64,000 nucleotides of DNA from positions 124,001-188,000 of the forward strand of contig JAMXDE010000052.1 in the NCBI GenBank assembly GCA_026770025.1, written 5' to 3'. Position numbers and translations under genes: made by a program. Source of the stretch: Craspedostauros australis. Its lineage: Eukaryota; Bacillariophyta; Bacillariophyceae; Mastogloiales; Achnanthaceae. Shown one piece after another: positions 22,160 to 32,179 of this stretch. Position 1 is the first letter of the stretch, and each line of letters starts with the position of its first letter. A model generated the notes under the pieces. That model worked only from the letters and a program-made list of their open reading frames with translations, was not told the DNA's origin and did not search any database.

Positions 22160-25100
22160 TCATCCACCCAGAGTCTCTCCTTTCCAGAATAGAAGTGGTC
22201 TCACTAACGGCCAGTACTTCGCCCATGGAAGGAACTTGGTCATGACGTCGGCTACGTTTTCTGTTCCGTCTATCTTGCAGAAATGCAGGATCTTTGCAGC
22301 TACTGCGGCACGCACGCGGTGGTACGCCAATGCATTGTGTCGTTTGGACAATGCACTGTTGGGAATGGTGGAGGATGTGATCACGCTCTGGTTGTCTCCG
22401 AACATCCAAGCGGGTCCGTCCAGCGGAATTCCCATTGCACGAAGAGTGAGGCGCATCGCAATCACTTGCTCTGTTGCCTGTCTTGCCGCAACGAATTCCG
22501 ATCCATAGGTTGCAGTCTCGACGGTGGTCTGGCGTTTGCTGAACCATTCGATGGGTGTTTGGTTGAGCAGATGGAGAACACCAGTTGCAGATTTGCCTGT
22601 CACTTTGCAGTGCATGAGATTGGCATCTACAAACGTCGTCATACGAACTGCCTTGCCTTTGGGTGTTGGATCGTCGTCCGCGGTCTCCTCTTCGGCGTCA
22701 CCATATACAGAGTACATCCATTCATGGTCAGGGATCTTGAAGAAGCGCTCGTGATCAGGAATTCCCGTTCTGAACCTGATGGCGGCATCAGAACGCTTTC
22801 GGAGGTATCCATACACACGTTTAGCGCGGTCCATGTGACCAATCCTGGGTTGAGCTCTGAATCTAGACAAAGTCATCACAGCTGCAGCAATATCAAACCG
22901 TCCCAATGTGATGCACCATTGAAGGGCGCCGATGAGTGATTGGAACTGTCTGGTCTCTACAGGGTTTAGTTCGCGTGATGTGTCTAGCTCTGGGGCATCG
23001 TTGTGTTCCATGGGACTGGTGTAAGTCCGTGGAAGCTCCCCATGCACCTGTTCGTAATTCGCCAGCATCCGTTTGATGTAGGATTGCGGGCTCATAGTCA
23101 GGGTTCCGTCTTTGTCTCGGTCGAAGTCTGCGCCGAGGTGATACTTGATTGGTCCTACACCTTTCAACTTGTACTTGTACTTGTTGATGAGCGTGTCGAA
23201 GAATGACTGTGGGTCTTCCATGACGGCCATCAGATCATCTACGTACACACAGATGTATTCCCAGCATCTACCAGCATCCCTCATCCACACATCCGGATCA
23301 GCTTTGCACTGAAAGAACTTCATGTCGCGGAGTGTGTCGGCCAGAGACTCGTGGAATCGAGCACCGGATGTGCGTAGTCCGTAGAGTGCTTTCACAATGA
23401 TCATCATGTGTCCAGCAAGCTCTTGGAATTCAGGGCCAGCTACGAAACAGATCTTCTCTTTTGTGTAGGCTTCTAGATAGGCATTACCAATATCACCCAC
23501 CATGGGCTTGAGGTTGTTGAGTTCTGCTGCAAGCAGTGCAATCCTGAATGATCTGAGATTGACTACTCCAGCATATGCCATATCCTTGCATGGATCTGTT
23601 AGGTGGCCTCCTGCTACGCATCTTGCCTTGTGCCGAAGATCGTGCTTCACGTCGTACACCCAGAGGAGCTTGATCTGCTTGTATCCATCTGGTTTCCGAG
23701 CGTTCTTGCCGAGATCCTTGAACGTGCCATATTCGTGGAGCTGATCCATTTCTTTTCTCTCAGCATCTACCCACTTGGAATTGCCGTTCTTCTCATCGAG
23801 CTGGCGTGCTTCCTTTCCGTTTCGTGGAACTTGAACACCAAACTTGAAGATAGGACCTTGTGCACGGGTCTTGCGTTTACCAGCATTGATAAGACGATTG
23901 AGTTTCTTCTTTCTCTTTGCTAGTTTACGAAATCGTTTCCAGCCAGGCAGACCAAGGAGGTTGTTGTCTGCGGCATACTTTGCGCATGAGACAGGATCGT
24001 CCTTGGCTATCACGTCCAGTGGTTCCATGGTCACACTGCCATCCTCCCATTGTACCTTTACGTTGTAGGAGGAGCCGTTGTACTTGCTGTGACTGGAGTG
24101 GAATGGACCTTCGTGTCCGGTGATGGCTTTGAAAACGCACATCTCCCCGTCGCCGATCTCCTGTTCGTGCTGTTGCTCGATGATGTCGGCCAGATCCGTG
24201 TACGCGATGAGCTCTTCGGTGTCGTCGTCGCCGTATGCGATGAGCATCTTGATGTTGTCATGGTTGGCTGCGTCTCCGTCCTTGATCTTGCGGATCACTC
24301 GAGCTCTCCACTTGAGACCATCCTGTTGATGAAGGAAGGTCAATCCGAGCAGCTCGTCAGGACTGAATTTGGGGACTTTGACTACACCAGGATCTGATTC
24401 TCCATGTGATGTGGCTACCAGGTCAGATAGTGCATGCACAACGGGTTGTCTAGCTTTAGGTGTGCTGTCACTGTCGAAATCATCTGGATTTACGGTTTCG
24501 CTAGCTTCGTCACCCACGTCACCCTCCTCCCCAGAATCAGGCAGGGGGTAGTCAGCCCGTAGGTTTCGCGCGTCATCAGACACACGTCGGATGCTCGAGC
24601 GTGGCAACAGCCGTTGCGTTGCATCATCAAGTACCCAGAACGTCAGTTCGTCACCCTTGTGCTCGCACGGTCCAGCCCAGCGTCCACGCCGTTCTTGCGT
24701 GGTGCCTGGAAAGGCAGCATTCCCAACCTTGTAGTACACTGGCTCCCACCAGTGGAAGTTGAGGTACTTGCTGACATCAGGGCGCTGGCCAGTGGCGGCT
24801 TGGATGGGCGTGATGTGACCTGCCGTGGACTGGGACAGATGGTTGAACAGTCCCACGACATACAGGGTGCAGATGAGCCAGAACCTGGCAGGAGTGCCAG
24901 TTCTGTCCATGATGCCGTTGGTGGTGCGCTTGACATCCTGGATGCGTCGCTCGACAGGATTCTGATGTTGGTGGTGCGGTTCGGACTGGTGGTCTGCGAT
25001 GCAGTACTGCCGGAGGATGTCCTTCATCTTGCCTCCGATCTGCGCTGTGGCGTTGTCGGACATCAACACGTCCATGGCACCATGCTCCCGAATGAAGTCT

Positions 25101-27619
25101 TGCACAACATGGGGAACATGGGATTCGCTTGCCAGAGGGTACGCCGCTGTGAGGCGCGTGTTGGATCCCACAAACACCTGTACCATGGTACATCCACCGT
25201 GTCCGGGGACTCCGTCATGATGAGCAGGCGTGTCAGAGAACAACGTGTCCATGGAAACAACATCGTGTAGTCGGTCGACATTGGCTGCGGGGAATCTAGA
25301 CTTACAGTGTTTACGCATGGGATAACGCTCAGACATGCGGTACCACTGGGTAGTACATGCAAGAGTGTCACGCACGCGGTCTGCTGGAATCCACCCGAAG
25401 TATGGCCGCAGCGCATGGAAATTGGGCGCTTTACCCACGATGTTGCGTGGCCCGGCCGGTGTTGCCGTCTCCCCATCCCCGAGCGTTGCAGCGGATTGAA
25501 CGTACTGAACGCACTTGGAGATGGCGATGTCGATGTCGTTGTCTTCTCCGCGTTCGGTTGCGGAAATGTTGTCCAGATCAGCCTCTCCGTCCAGGACAGA
25601 TGGGTCCCATTCTTGGTCGGAAGTGAAGAACACGTGTGGCAGATCGTCTAGCTCCGCTTGAGTTGGCTTGTGCATGTCCATGTATGCGAGGCCTTGACGC
25701 ACGGTGAGCGGGATGACGAACCCGTCTGGCGTGACGATGGTTTGCCGACCGCCAGGAAGGTTCTTGGGCCGTTCATTGACATCCAATCCAAACGCTGCGA
25801 GTTGATTGGCAGAATGGATGGTGCGCCCTTTCCCGTAGTTGGCGTACTGATGGAACCAACCGATCACCGGTCCTGAGGCGGTCTGGATGACAGCGGTGGC
25901 GGTGACCAGCGCTAGATCCTTGATCTCTGTGTCGCCGATTCCGGAAACACCAGCACGGTTGGACGTGGACTCCATCACCAGCATGTCCTCACCAACGAGA
26001 CCGCCGTTAGCACCTCCATCCACCAATGCGCCTTGCACGGTCACGTTCGCGTTGTTGAACTTGTACGATACGTTTGTATGAGACAGGGTGTAGGTGCGAC
26101 CGTCAATGACGAGGGTAGCCGGCGGGCTCCCGGACGCGCTAGACATGGCATTGGAAAGCATACGGTTGATGGCTGTTCCAGCGGTAGAACTAGATTCGTT
26201 ATTGTTACTACCATTGTCGTTGGTCTGGGTGTCCTGTTGGTCGTTCTGGTTGGATGTGGAGCCATTGCGGTTGGTGTTGTTGGCGGAACGCTGTGAGTTG
26301 TCACTCTTGCCGCGGCCTGAGTTGGCACGTCGAGCTTTGAGGAAGTCTTTGCGCTGCTTGTCTGTCAGCTTCTTGAACTCCTCACGCGGCAGCCGCTCTC
26401 GCGTCTCCTTGCTGTAGTCCTTGTTGGGCTTCCAGAGGTTGGGTCCTTCGTCCTTGCCTTTCTCTCTCTGCTTCTGCTGTTTGGAGTTGTTGGCCTGGCG
26501 TTGTGGCTTCGGTTTGCTGGCGTCATAGCCGTCGAGTTGCACAGCGTAGGATCGAACGAGCTCCACGAGGGTGTCGAATTCCATGGTGGTCGCCGACGTG
26601 CCGGGTGTGTAGGCCAGGATCGCGGTCTGCAGGTAGTCAGTCTGGAAGATAGACTGGTACAGAGCCTTGTCGGCCTCGATGGCGTTCGTCAACCACTCCT
26701 TCTTCGTCGCATCGTCAATCGGATCATCACGCAATGCCTCAAGTTCGTGCACCTTGTGTTGCCACAGGTCCAGGAACTGCTCACGAGTTTTGCGCCACTG
26801 CTTGTCCAGCTTGAACTTGATGATCTCGTCTCGGATGCGTCGGATGGTGTTGACGGCGGTGGCACCGGTGGTGTACTCGCGGACCAGCATGCAGTAGACG
26901 GCTTGACCATCACAGATCGACTCATACGGAGTGACACACTTCCTACTCTTCGTGGTCTGCAGGTTGGATACAAACACGTTGAACAGGAAAGTGGACTGCA
27001 CTTTGAAGAGCTCGGCTTGTTCATCGGGCGGGGTGTAGTCAACATCGAGAACATTGGAGATGCCATGAGCAGCAGCGGTGGCACGCAGACGACGATGGAA
27101 TGTAGCGAAGTATTTATCATCAGACAACTTTGGGTAGTCGCTAATGTTACGCTTGATGCTACGGTTGAACTCTGCGGCGAGGTCGCGTCCGGTCTTCTCC
27201 GTTGGGTCGGTCTTCGTTGGTTCGAAGGGGAATGCGCTGGTGGCTGTGTCAGGCATGGCGGTTGAGGATGCGGGCGATGGTGTGAACGTCCGGGCGACAT
27301 ACTCCATGTATGAAGCTGGGTTGAGTTCCCGCCATGTCTCTACAGTGGGACTAGGTTGAACACTGAACCAGCCAATGGCATTGGAGAATTTCCGGATTGC
27401 TACCTTAGACAGTTGGGCTACGTAGTCGGGTTCCGGATCAGATCGCGCGATGGTGGCGTTCATGTCAAGCATGTCATCGCGATGAAGCGAAGCGAAATCC
27501 ATGATGGTTCGGATCTCTTCGGTATGCAAGATAAGCCATTCGGTAGACGAGTCGTCATATCCGAGAACGCTGAGGACGTGCGCCAGGATGGTGTCGTTGA
27601 TTGGGATTGCGTTGGACAT
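22160..27619 (-). CDS. E1 gag-pol polyprotein, intact Copia type
   Basis: It has 1819 codons from an ATG at 27617-27619. Gag covers about residues 1-490 and ends in a Lys/Arg then Asn/Ser/Gln-rich tail without a CCHC knuckle. The protease shows ALVDGGANGG near 535 (D-G-G in place of the usual D-S/T-G). Integrase acidic residues are seen in VVSMDTLFSD (about 789), LMSDNATAQ (about 853) and NPVERRIQD (about 888). Between integrase and RT lie a Tudor-like segment (about 1080-1155) and a chromodomain-like segment (about 1180-1230, VKVQWEDGSVTMEPLDVI then GWKRFRK). RT runs from KQIKLLWVYDVKHD to ICVYVDDLMAVMED (about 1460). RNase H is complete: TTFVDANLMH, TYGSEFVAAR, FGDNQSVI and KRHNALAYHRVR. 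No internal stop or frameshift is present. Confidence 0.92.
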   Translation of the reverse strand: MSNAIPINDTILAHVLSVLGYDDSSTEWLILHTEEIRTIMDFASLHRDDMLDMNATIARSDPEPDYVAQLSKVAIRKFSNAIGWFSVQPSPTVETWRELNPASYMEYVARTFTPSPASSTAMPDTATSAFPFEPTKTDPTEKTGRDLAAEFNRSIKRNISDYPKLSDDKYFATFHRRLRATAAAHGISNVLDVDYTPPDEQAELFKVQSTFLFNVFVSNLQTTKSRKCVTPYESICDGQAVYCMLVREYTTGATAVNTIRRIRDEIIKFKLDKQWRKTREQFLDLWQHKVHELEALRDDPIDDATKKEWLTNAIEADKALYQSIFQTDYLQTAILAYTPGTSATTMEFDTLVELVRSYAVQLDGYDASKPKPQRQANNSKQQKQREKGKDEGPNLWKPNKDYSKETRERLPREEFKKLTDKQRKDFLKARRANSGRGKSDNSQRSANNTNRNGSTSNQNDQQDTQTNDNGSNNNESSSTAGTAINRMLSNAMSSASGSPPATLVIDGRTYTLSHTNVSYKFNNANVTVQGALVDGGANGGLVGEDMLVMESTSNRAGVSGIGDTEIKDLALVTATAVIQTASGPVIGWFHQYANYGKGRTIHSANQLAAFGLDVNERPKNLPGGRQTIVTPDGFVIPLTVRQGLAYMDMHKPTQAELDDLPHVFFTSDQEWDPSVLDGEADLDNISATERGEDNDIDIAISKCVQYVQSAATLGDGETATPAGPRNIVGKAPNFHALRPYFGWIPADRVRDTLACTTQWYRMSERYPMRKHCKSRFPAANVDRLHDVVSMDTLFSDTPAHHDGVPGHGGCTMVQVFVGSNTRLTAAYPLASESHVPHVVQDFIREHGAMDVLMSDNATAQIGGKMKDILRQYCIADHQSEPHHQHQNPVERRIQDVKRTTNGIMDRTGTPARFWLICTLYVVGLFNHLSQSTAGHITPIQAATGQRPDVSKYLNFHWWEPVYYKVGNAAFPGTTQERRGRWAGPCEHKGDELTFWVLDDATQRLLPRSSIRRVSDDARNLRADYPLPDSGEEGDVGDEASETVNPDDFDSDSTPKARQPVVHALSDLVATSHGESDPGVVKVPKFSPDELLGLTFLHQQDGLKWRARVIRKIKDGDAANHDNIKMLIAYGDDDTEELIAYTDLADIIEQQHEQEIGDGEMCVFKAITGHEGPFHSSHSKYNGSSYNVKVQWEDGSVTMEPLDVIAKDDPVSCAKYAADNNLLGLPGWKRFRKLAKRKKKLNRLINAGKRKTRAQGPIFKFGVQVPRNGKEARQLDEKNGNSKWVDAERKEMDQLHEYGTFKDLGKNARKPDGYKQIKLLWVYDVKHDLRHKARCVAGGHLTDPCKDMAYAGVVNLRSFRIALLAAELNNLKPMVGDIGNAYLEAYTKEKICFVAGPEFQELAGHMMIIVKALYGLRTSGARFHESLADTLRDMKFFQCKADPDVWMRDAGRCWEYICVYVDDLMAVMEDPQSFFDTLINKYKYKLKGVGPIKYHLGADFDRDKDGTLTMSPQSYIKRMLANYEQVHGELPRTYTSPMEHNDAPELDTSRELNPVETRQFQSLIGALQWCITLGRFDIAAAVMTLSRFRAQPRIGHMDRAKRVYGYLRKRSDAAIRFRTGIPDHERFFKIPDHEWMYSVYGDAEEETADDDPTPKGKAVRMTTFVDANLMHCKVTGKSATGVLHLLNQTPIEWFSKRQTTVETATYGSEFVAARQATEQVIAMRLTLRAMGIPLDGPAWMFGDNQSVITSSTIPNSALSKRHNALAYHRVRAAVAAKILHFCKIDGTENVADVMTKFLPWAKYWPLVRPLLFWKGETLGG

Positions 27620-29224
27620 CGTGTAGCTGGGTGTTGCGAGGACGTGGTCGTTGGTCCAATTTGTTATTATTATCGGACGAGTATTTTCCCGCAGCTCCCA
27701 GGAAAGTGGTCACACTTGGAAATGACTGTGCCGTCCGCTGTGATGTCGAAGTGTTCGCCGGGATGTGACGGTGGACTTCTGCGCTTGTCGGAATTCGTCG
27801 GGATTGGAAGTGGTGCCGGATGGAAAGCGCCAGTGATGGCGGAGGCGTCAGCGGTAGTGTGATGTCACGAGTGGACTGCGGTTAATCCGTGCGCGATGTC
27901 TCGAATTGTGACTGACTGGCGGATGGAAGGCCAGACGGGACCGTGTGAATTTCCCGATTGATGAATGCGAAGATGACCGTGCTTAACTCGAGGCGAAGGA
28001 TGACCGGTGGAAAAATGTCAACCAGGACCGTGTGAATTTCCCGTTTGGGTGATGTGTTGGCGCGCGACCCGAAGTCGGATGAATGACTGGAACGGCGAAG
28101 GAGTTGTGAGCCGGTGATGACGCGCCAGTGATTGTACGAACTGAAGGAATTCGTAGCCAATCAGAAGGTGGACTGAGCGCAAATGGGCGTTGTTGATAGA
28201 ATTGTTGTCGGTTTGTTAGTCTTGAAAAACGATGAAACGTCGCGGATGGATTGCGCGTTGGATGGCCCTGCCCGTTCGGATTTCGTCTCTCCGAACGCTG
28301 TATTCTTGCGCTTGCTCAGCTGTGCTCCACCAGGATGTGGTGCACCTTTGGTTTCACCCAGTTGGACCTTCGATCCAATCCGTGCCTCCTTTGAGTGCCA
28401 CGGATCAGCTTGCTATACGTGTTTTAGATCTGGCAGCAGCTTGCCCGATGTACCTGATTCTAACAGGGTTTTGCACGCTAATGAGCGCGGTGCCCCCCAG
28501 GTGCCAGCAGTCGCTTCAATTCACCTGGTTCCACCACTCGCGTTTTCGTCCAGCGTATACCTGCCTTCCGGTGTCGTTAGACTCACTCGCGTGATATTGC
28601 TATCAGCACGATGCTAGCTTTACGGGTTGCTTCCGCGGTATCTCTACCGATCACGTTTCTTCCCCAGTCAAGGGCAGACGCTAGTCTGGTTAGCAGTTAT
28701 CTCTGCGTCCCTTTTGGACGTTAACCGATCTCAAGTACGGCTTAGACTTAGTGTTAACGACTGACCAGGTCGCGACAACTCGAGTTGAGATTGCCGATAG
28801 GTTTCAGAGGGCCTTTCCGCTCCAAGTTTTTACGTGTGTCTTGCTTCACGGGCTTTCACCTTTGTCGATGCTGACCAGGCCAAGTGTTTACGTGTGACTT
28901 GCTTCACGGGCTTTTACACCTTTGTCTTTTAGCTGACCAGCTATCGTAAGTAACGCAGTGGTGCGATACTTGGTTGTTTTAGGGAATAATTACTCCACCT
29001 GCGATATTCGCAACAGTGGGTGAGCCTTTCTGCACTCTGGCAGGGCGAAGCGGGTGTGGCGGCACGTAGCAATCTGCACACACGAGCAATTGGTCCGTCG
29101 TCACGAACGCGTTGGGCCTTTCTTGGGCCGGAATCAAAGGAAGGGGACAGCGTGATGTCACCAGGGCATGCGCAGCACTTCAATATTCGTTCACTCACTC
29201 GATAGAGGCTTGCGACTGTTAATC
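27620..29224 (-). other. E1 5' leader, about 1.6 kb, no supported gene
   Basis: It lies between the 5' LTR and the polyprotein ATG. No reading frame in it has recognisable protein features. It contains two copies of a near-repeat, ggaccgtgtgaatttcccg, near 27938 and 28023, and the tandem at 28822-28941. It could hold packaging or translation signals, or be captured DNA. Confidence 0.5.
28822..28941. repeat. Tandem repeat of about 60 bp, two copies
   Basis: Both copies follow the order ccaagt-ttacgtgtg-cttgcttcacgggctt-acctttgtc-gctgaccag. They start at about 28822 and 28880 and have small length differences. Confidence 0.75.
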
Positions 29225-29934
29225 TGATAATCAGCAATTCAATACAAGTCAAGGGCACCAAACACTGCACTTACTACGCCGCCTGGGTGATCAATCCGAT
29301 AGGTGAAGTTGGAGATGTTTGGTGTTTGTTGTTGTTCTAAGTTAGTTGTAGTCAATTGATGATTGAGGTTTGGATTATGAGAACATGATCTCATCATTCT
29401 AAAGATGGTGCCTATTGCACGGTTGCTAACGTGCTGCTCGATTACCTCGTGGTTTCTCTCGCAGTCTTTCCTAAAACATTGCCCAAGATGGCATGTTGAT
29501 TTACACGATATTCCGTGTTATTCTCGCCTTTGGGTCTTTCTCCATCTCTCCTGGTCTTGCCTAATCTTGATCTCTGTTTGATCACATATGGATTGATCCG
29601 TCTACGTCGGCGGGGTGCATGCATCACCCCTGACGATGTTGTTCTGGATCCTAAGTATTGTTGCCACGTGCTCGATGATGCACTCGGCATGGCTAGACAG
29701 GTCAGTGTACCATGACTAAAACATAATCTCGATTCCGAGGATCACAATGACCGATCCTCTGACGTCATACGATGATGTCAGTGCCTACGTCATGTTCGAT
29801 GACAGTAGTGACCGAATATCAATCGTGTATCAAGACTCACTCGACTATACTCTCAAAATCAAGTCGAATCAAAAATAATGAATCACGTTTCAGTCATGGG
29901 AGATGGGTACCTAATTTCGATCTAGATGTTGATA
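29225..29934 (-). repeat. E1 5' LTR
   Basis: Counterpart of 21423-22135. Its plus strand contains the ATG (29772) that opens a frame running straight into the phosphodiesterase fragment. Confidence 0.75.
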
Positions 29935-31757
29935 CTGCTGGCGTCATGAACGCTGCTGCGAATGGCGATGCTGCGTTACCGGCGTCATCGTCCGTGGCGG
30001 CATCATCATCGTCCCCGTGCATTGATGCAGTCAGCCGCAGGGCAACCTTCGTGCTCGAAACCTTGATCCAGGCCGCCGATGTCTCGCACACGATGCAAAC
30101 CTTCTCGATTTACAAACGATGGAACCGCAAACTGTACAGCGAGATGTACGCTGCCTTCAAATACGGACGCGCCGAGAAGGACCCTACCGACGGCTGGTAC
30201 AAGGGCGACATCGGCTTTTTCGATTTCTACATCATCCCGCTGGCGCAAAAGCTCAAGCTGTGCGGCGTCGTCTCGTGCGAGCAGTACATCGAAGGTGCCA
30301 GATCCAATCGCAGCGAATGGGAACGCATCGGAGAGAGTCTCGTCAGAGACTACAACAACACACGCAACGACGCCATTCCACGGGCTTCCACGAGCGGCCT
30401 GATGACAGCCAAGATCGCCAAACCACCCAGCCAGGATGTTCGCAGTCCCAAGATGTCTTCCAACAACACAGGCGCGCCGAAACCTGGACTGCGCAAGCAA
30501 TCCTCCAAGATCAAACGTGCGACGCCACCATCTGCGACACCGAAAATGAAGAATACCGAGAAGACGAGCAACAACAAGAGCAAGACGACGAAGAAGAAGA
30601 AGATCACCGCCACGTCGAAACGCAACGGCAAAATCACACCAGCAGCAGCACCGCAGGTTGTGTTGAACATGTCCAACGTCATTCCAAGGAATTCATACTC
30701 CCACTGGCACTCCGATTCCTCGTCGTCATCTTCATCATCGTGCTCGTCGTCCTCATCATCGTCTTGTTCGGTGTCCTCTGTGGATTTGGATGTTTCCGTT
30801 TCATCTGATGAAGAATCGTCGGATTCATCATCATCTTCATCTTGCGGATCATCGTCATCCTCATCGTCGTCATCTTGCTCTGTGTCGTGCTCTTCGTCAT
30901 CCGATGACAATGAGCAGGAGGAAAAGAAGGTGGAACAACTTGCGATGGCGGCCAGACGCCGCAATATGTTCAAAAAGACAAAGGCAACCTGTGACAAGCA
31001 CCAGCATCAGCAGAAGAAGAGCAAGGGTCGGAAGCAACCCAGAAAGCAATCCAGGAAGACGAAGGAAGTGGAAAAGACGAAGCAGAGGGTTGGACGATCC
31101 AGGAAGCTGGCAGTGTCTCCCAAGAGGATGCTCGAAAAGCCACCAAAGAAAGCAAACAAACCAGTCAGCAAACCAAAGCAGAAGACGAAGAAACCTCCAA
31201 AGAAGAGCCAAGGCACCCCCGTGTCATATGCAGGCGATAATAGCATGAGCGACAGCAATGTCAGCAGCTCAGCAAGATCGGTGGAATCGGACGGGCGCAA
31301 AGTGATGCATGGCACCACTTCGAAATCGACCAGCAGACGCATTTCGCGTTCCGGCAAGCGCCCAACCTCCAAGGACCCCAGCCGTCGCAAGCGTTCCGTG
31401 TCCGGCGAATCTATGCGACGCCCCCCATCGTTGCAATCCGTCTCCTCCCGAGATCCGTCCATCACGCTGGATCAAGCATGCCTGCCCAAGAGTGGCGTCG
31501 CCAAGAAACGATCCAGCGGCTCTAAATCGACAACATCCTCCACCTCCGCCACATCGTCCAAATCATCCAACCAGCGACCCACCACACCCCCTCCGCGTGC
31601 CGGTACCAAGATCCGGTACTTCAACGACAATCCCACCCGAACCATGTCGTTGGAGGACCCCGTCACGCGCCAGAGCGAACGCCACGCACGTACTTCCGTC
31701 CCATTGCGCCAGGGTACGATGTCGGAGCGCAAGCATCGTACCAGCGTCGGCTTTTAG
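29935..31757 (+). pseudogene. 5'-truncated cyclic-nucleotide phosphodiesterase (PDEase_I) gene
   Basis: Right after the LTR the frame encodes a short Ala/Ser linker, then TLIQAADVSHTMQTFSIYKRW, GRAEKDPTDGWYKGDIGFFD and FYIIPLAQKLKLCGVVS. This is the C-terminal third of a class I phosphodiesterase domain. The Asp of AADVSH matches the last metal ligand. The earlier HD-type ligands are absent, so the fragment cannot be catalytic by itself. The position usually held by the purine-binding Gln (before GF) reads Asp. After the domain comes a 440-residue low-complexity tail: Lys-rich, Ser/Cys/Asp-rich (about 30710-30910), then Lys/Arg/Ser-rich to the stop at 31757. The open frame starts at 29772 inside the LTR, which would give a 661-residue chimera. 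In diatoms such domains often sit behind receptor or cyclase modules. Confidence 0.8.
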
Positions 31758-32179
31758 GTGGCAGAGACTAGAATGGTACATGCTGGTACTGCAGCAGCAG
31801 TGGAGGGAAGGGTCCCTGCGAGCTTTGATACAACTCTCTAGTAATAGCCTGAGTGAACCATAGGATTTTTTAATACTTGGGAACATGAGCACTACGCATA
31901 TTCTCCAACTTAAGAGTACTAATTGTAGTTTGAAGGATTCCAGTTTGCGCAACAGCTACTGGCGTGTCAGAAAGCAACATGGTCGAATTGTGTCATACCG
32001 TTTCACGACAGACAAAGGCGTCCACGAAGAAAGAAGGACAATCAATACGTTCCGTTCTGTGGTTGGTTGTAGCAAGGTGGACGATTAGTCATGATCAGGA
32101 TGACATGACCAGCAATACTGCACACAGCATAGACGTAGACAGCAGACTGAGTGGTTTTGTGTTAACTTTAGACTTACGT
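31758..32179. other. Convergent spacer, no gene seen
   Basis: It lies between the stop of the phosphodiesterase remnant (plus) and the stop of the Cys-rich gene (minus). No coding or structural feature is recognised; it should hold both 3' ends. Confidence 0.5.

Larger units (their letters stand above)
21423..29934 (-). mobile_element. E1: Copia-type LTR retrotransposon with intact polyprotein and no target duplication
   Basis: Direct repeats of about 710 bp lie at 21423-22135 and 29225-29934 around a minus-strand 1819-codon gag-pol. The repeats start TGATAATCAGCAATT on the plus strand. Flanks do not match: the left is E4 reverse transcriptase (ending ...CCGAAGA) and the right is a phosphodiesterase gene (CTGCTGGCG...). 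The most natural explanation is recombination between two copies at different loci. The leader between the 5' LTR and the gag ATG is unusually long (about 1.6 kb). Confidence 0.85.

Noticed and set aside
29772-29934. N-terminal 55 residues of the 661-codon ORF as a genuine part of the phosphodiesterase gene
   Set aside because: The same sequence exists in the other E1 LTR (21973-22135) and belongs to the element.
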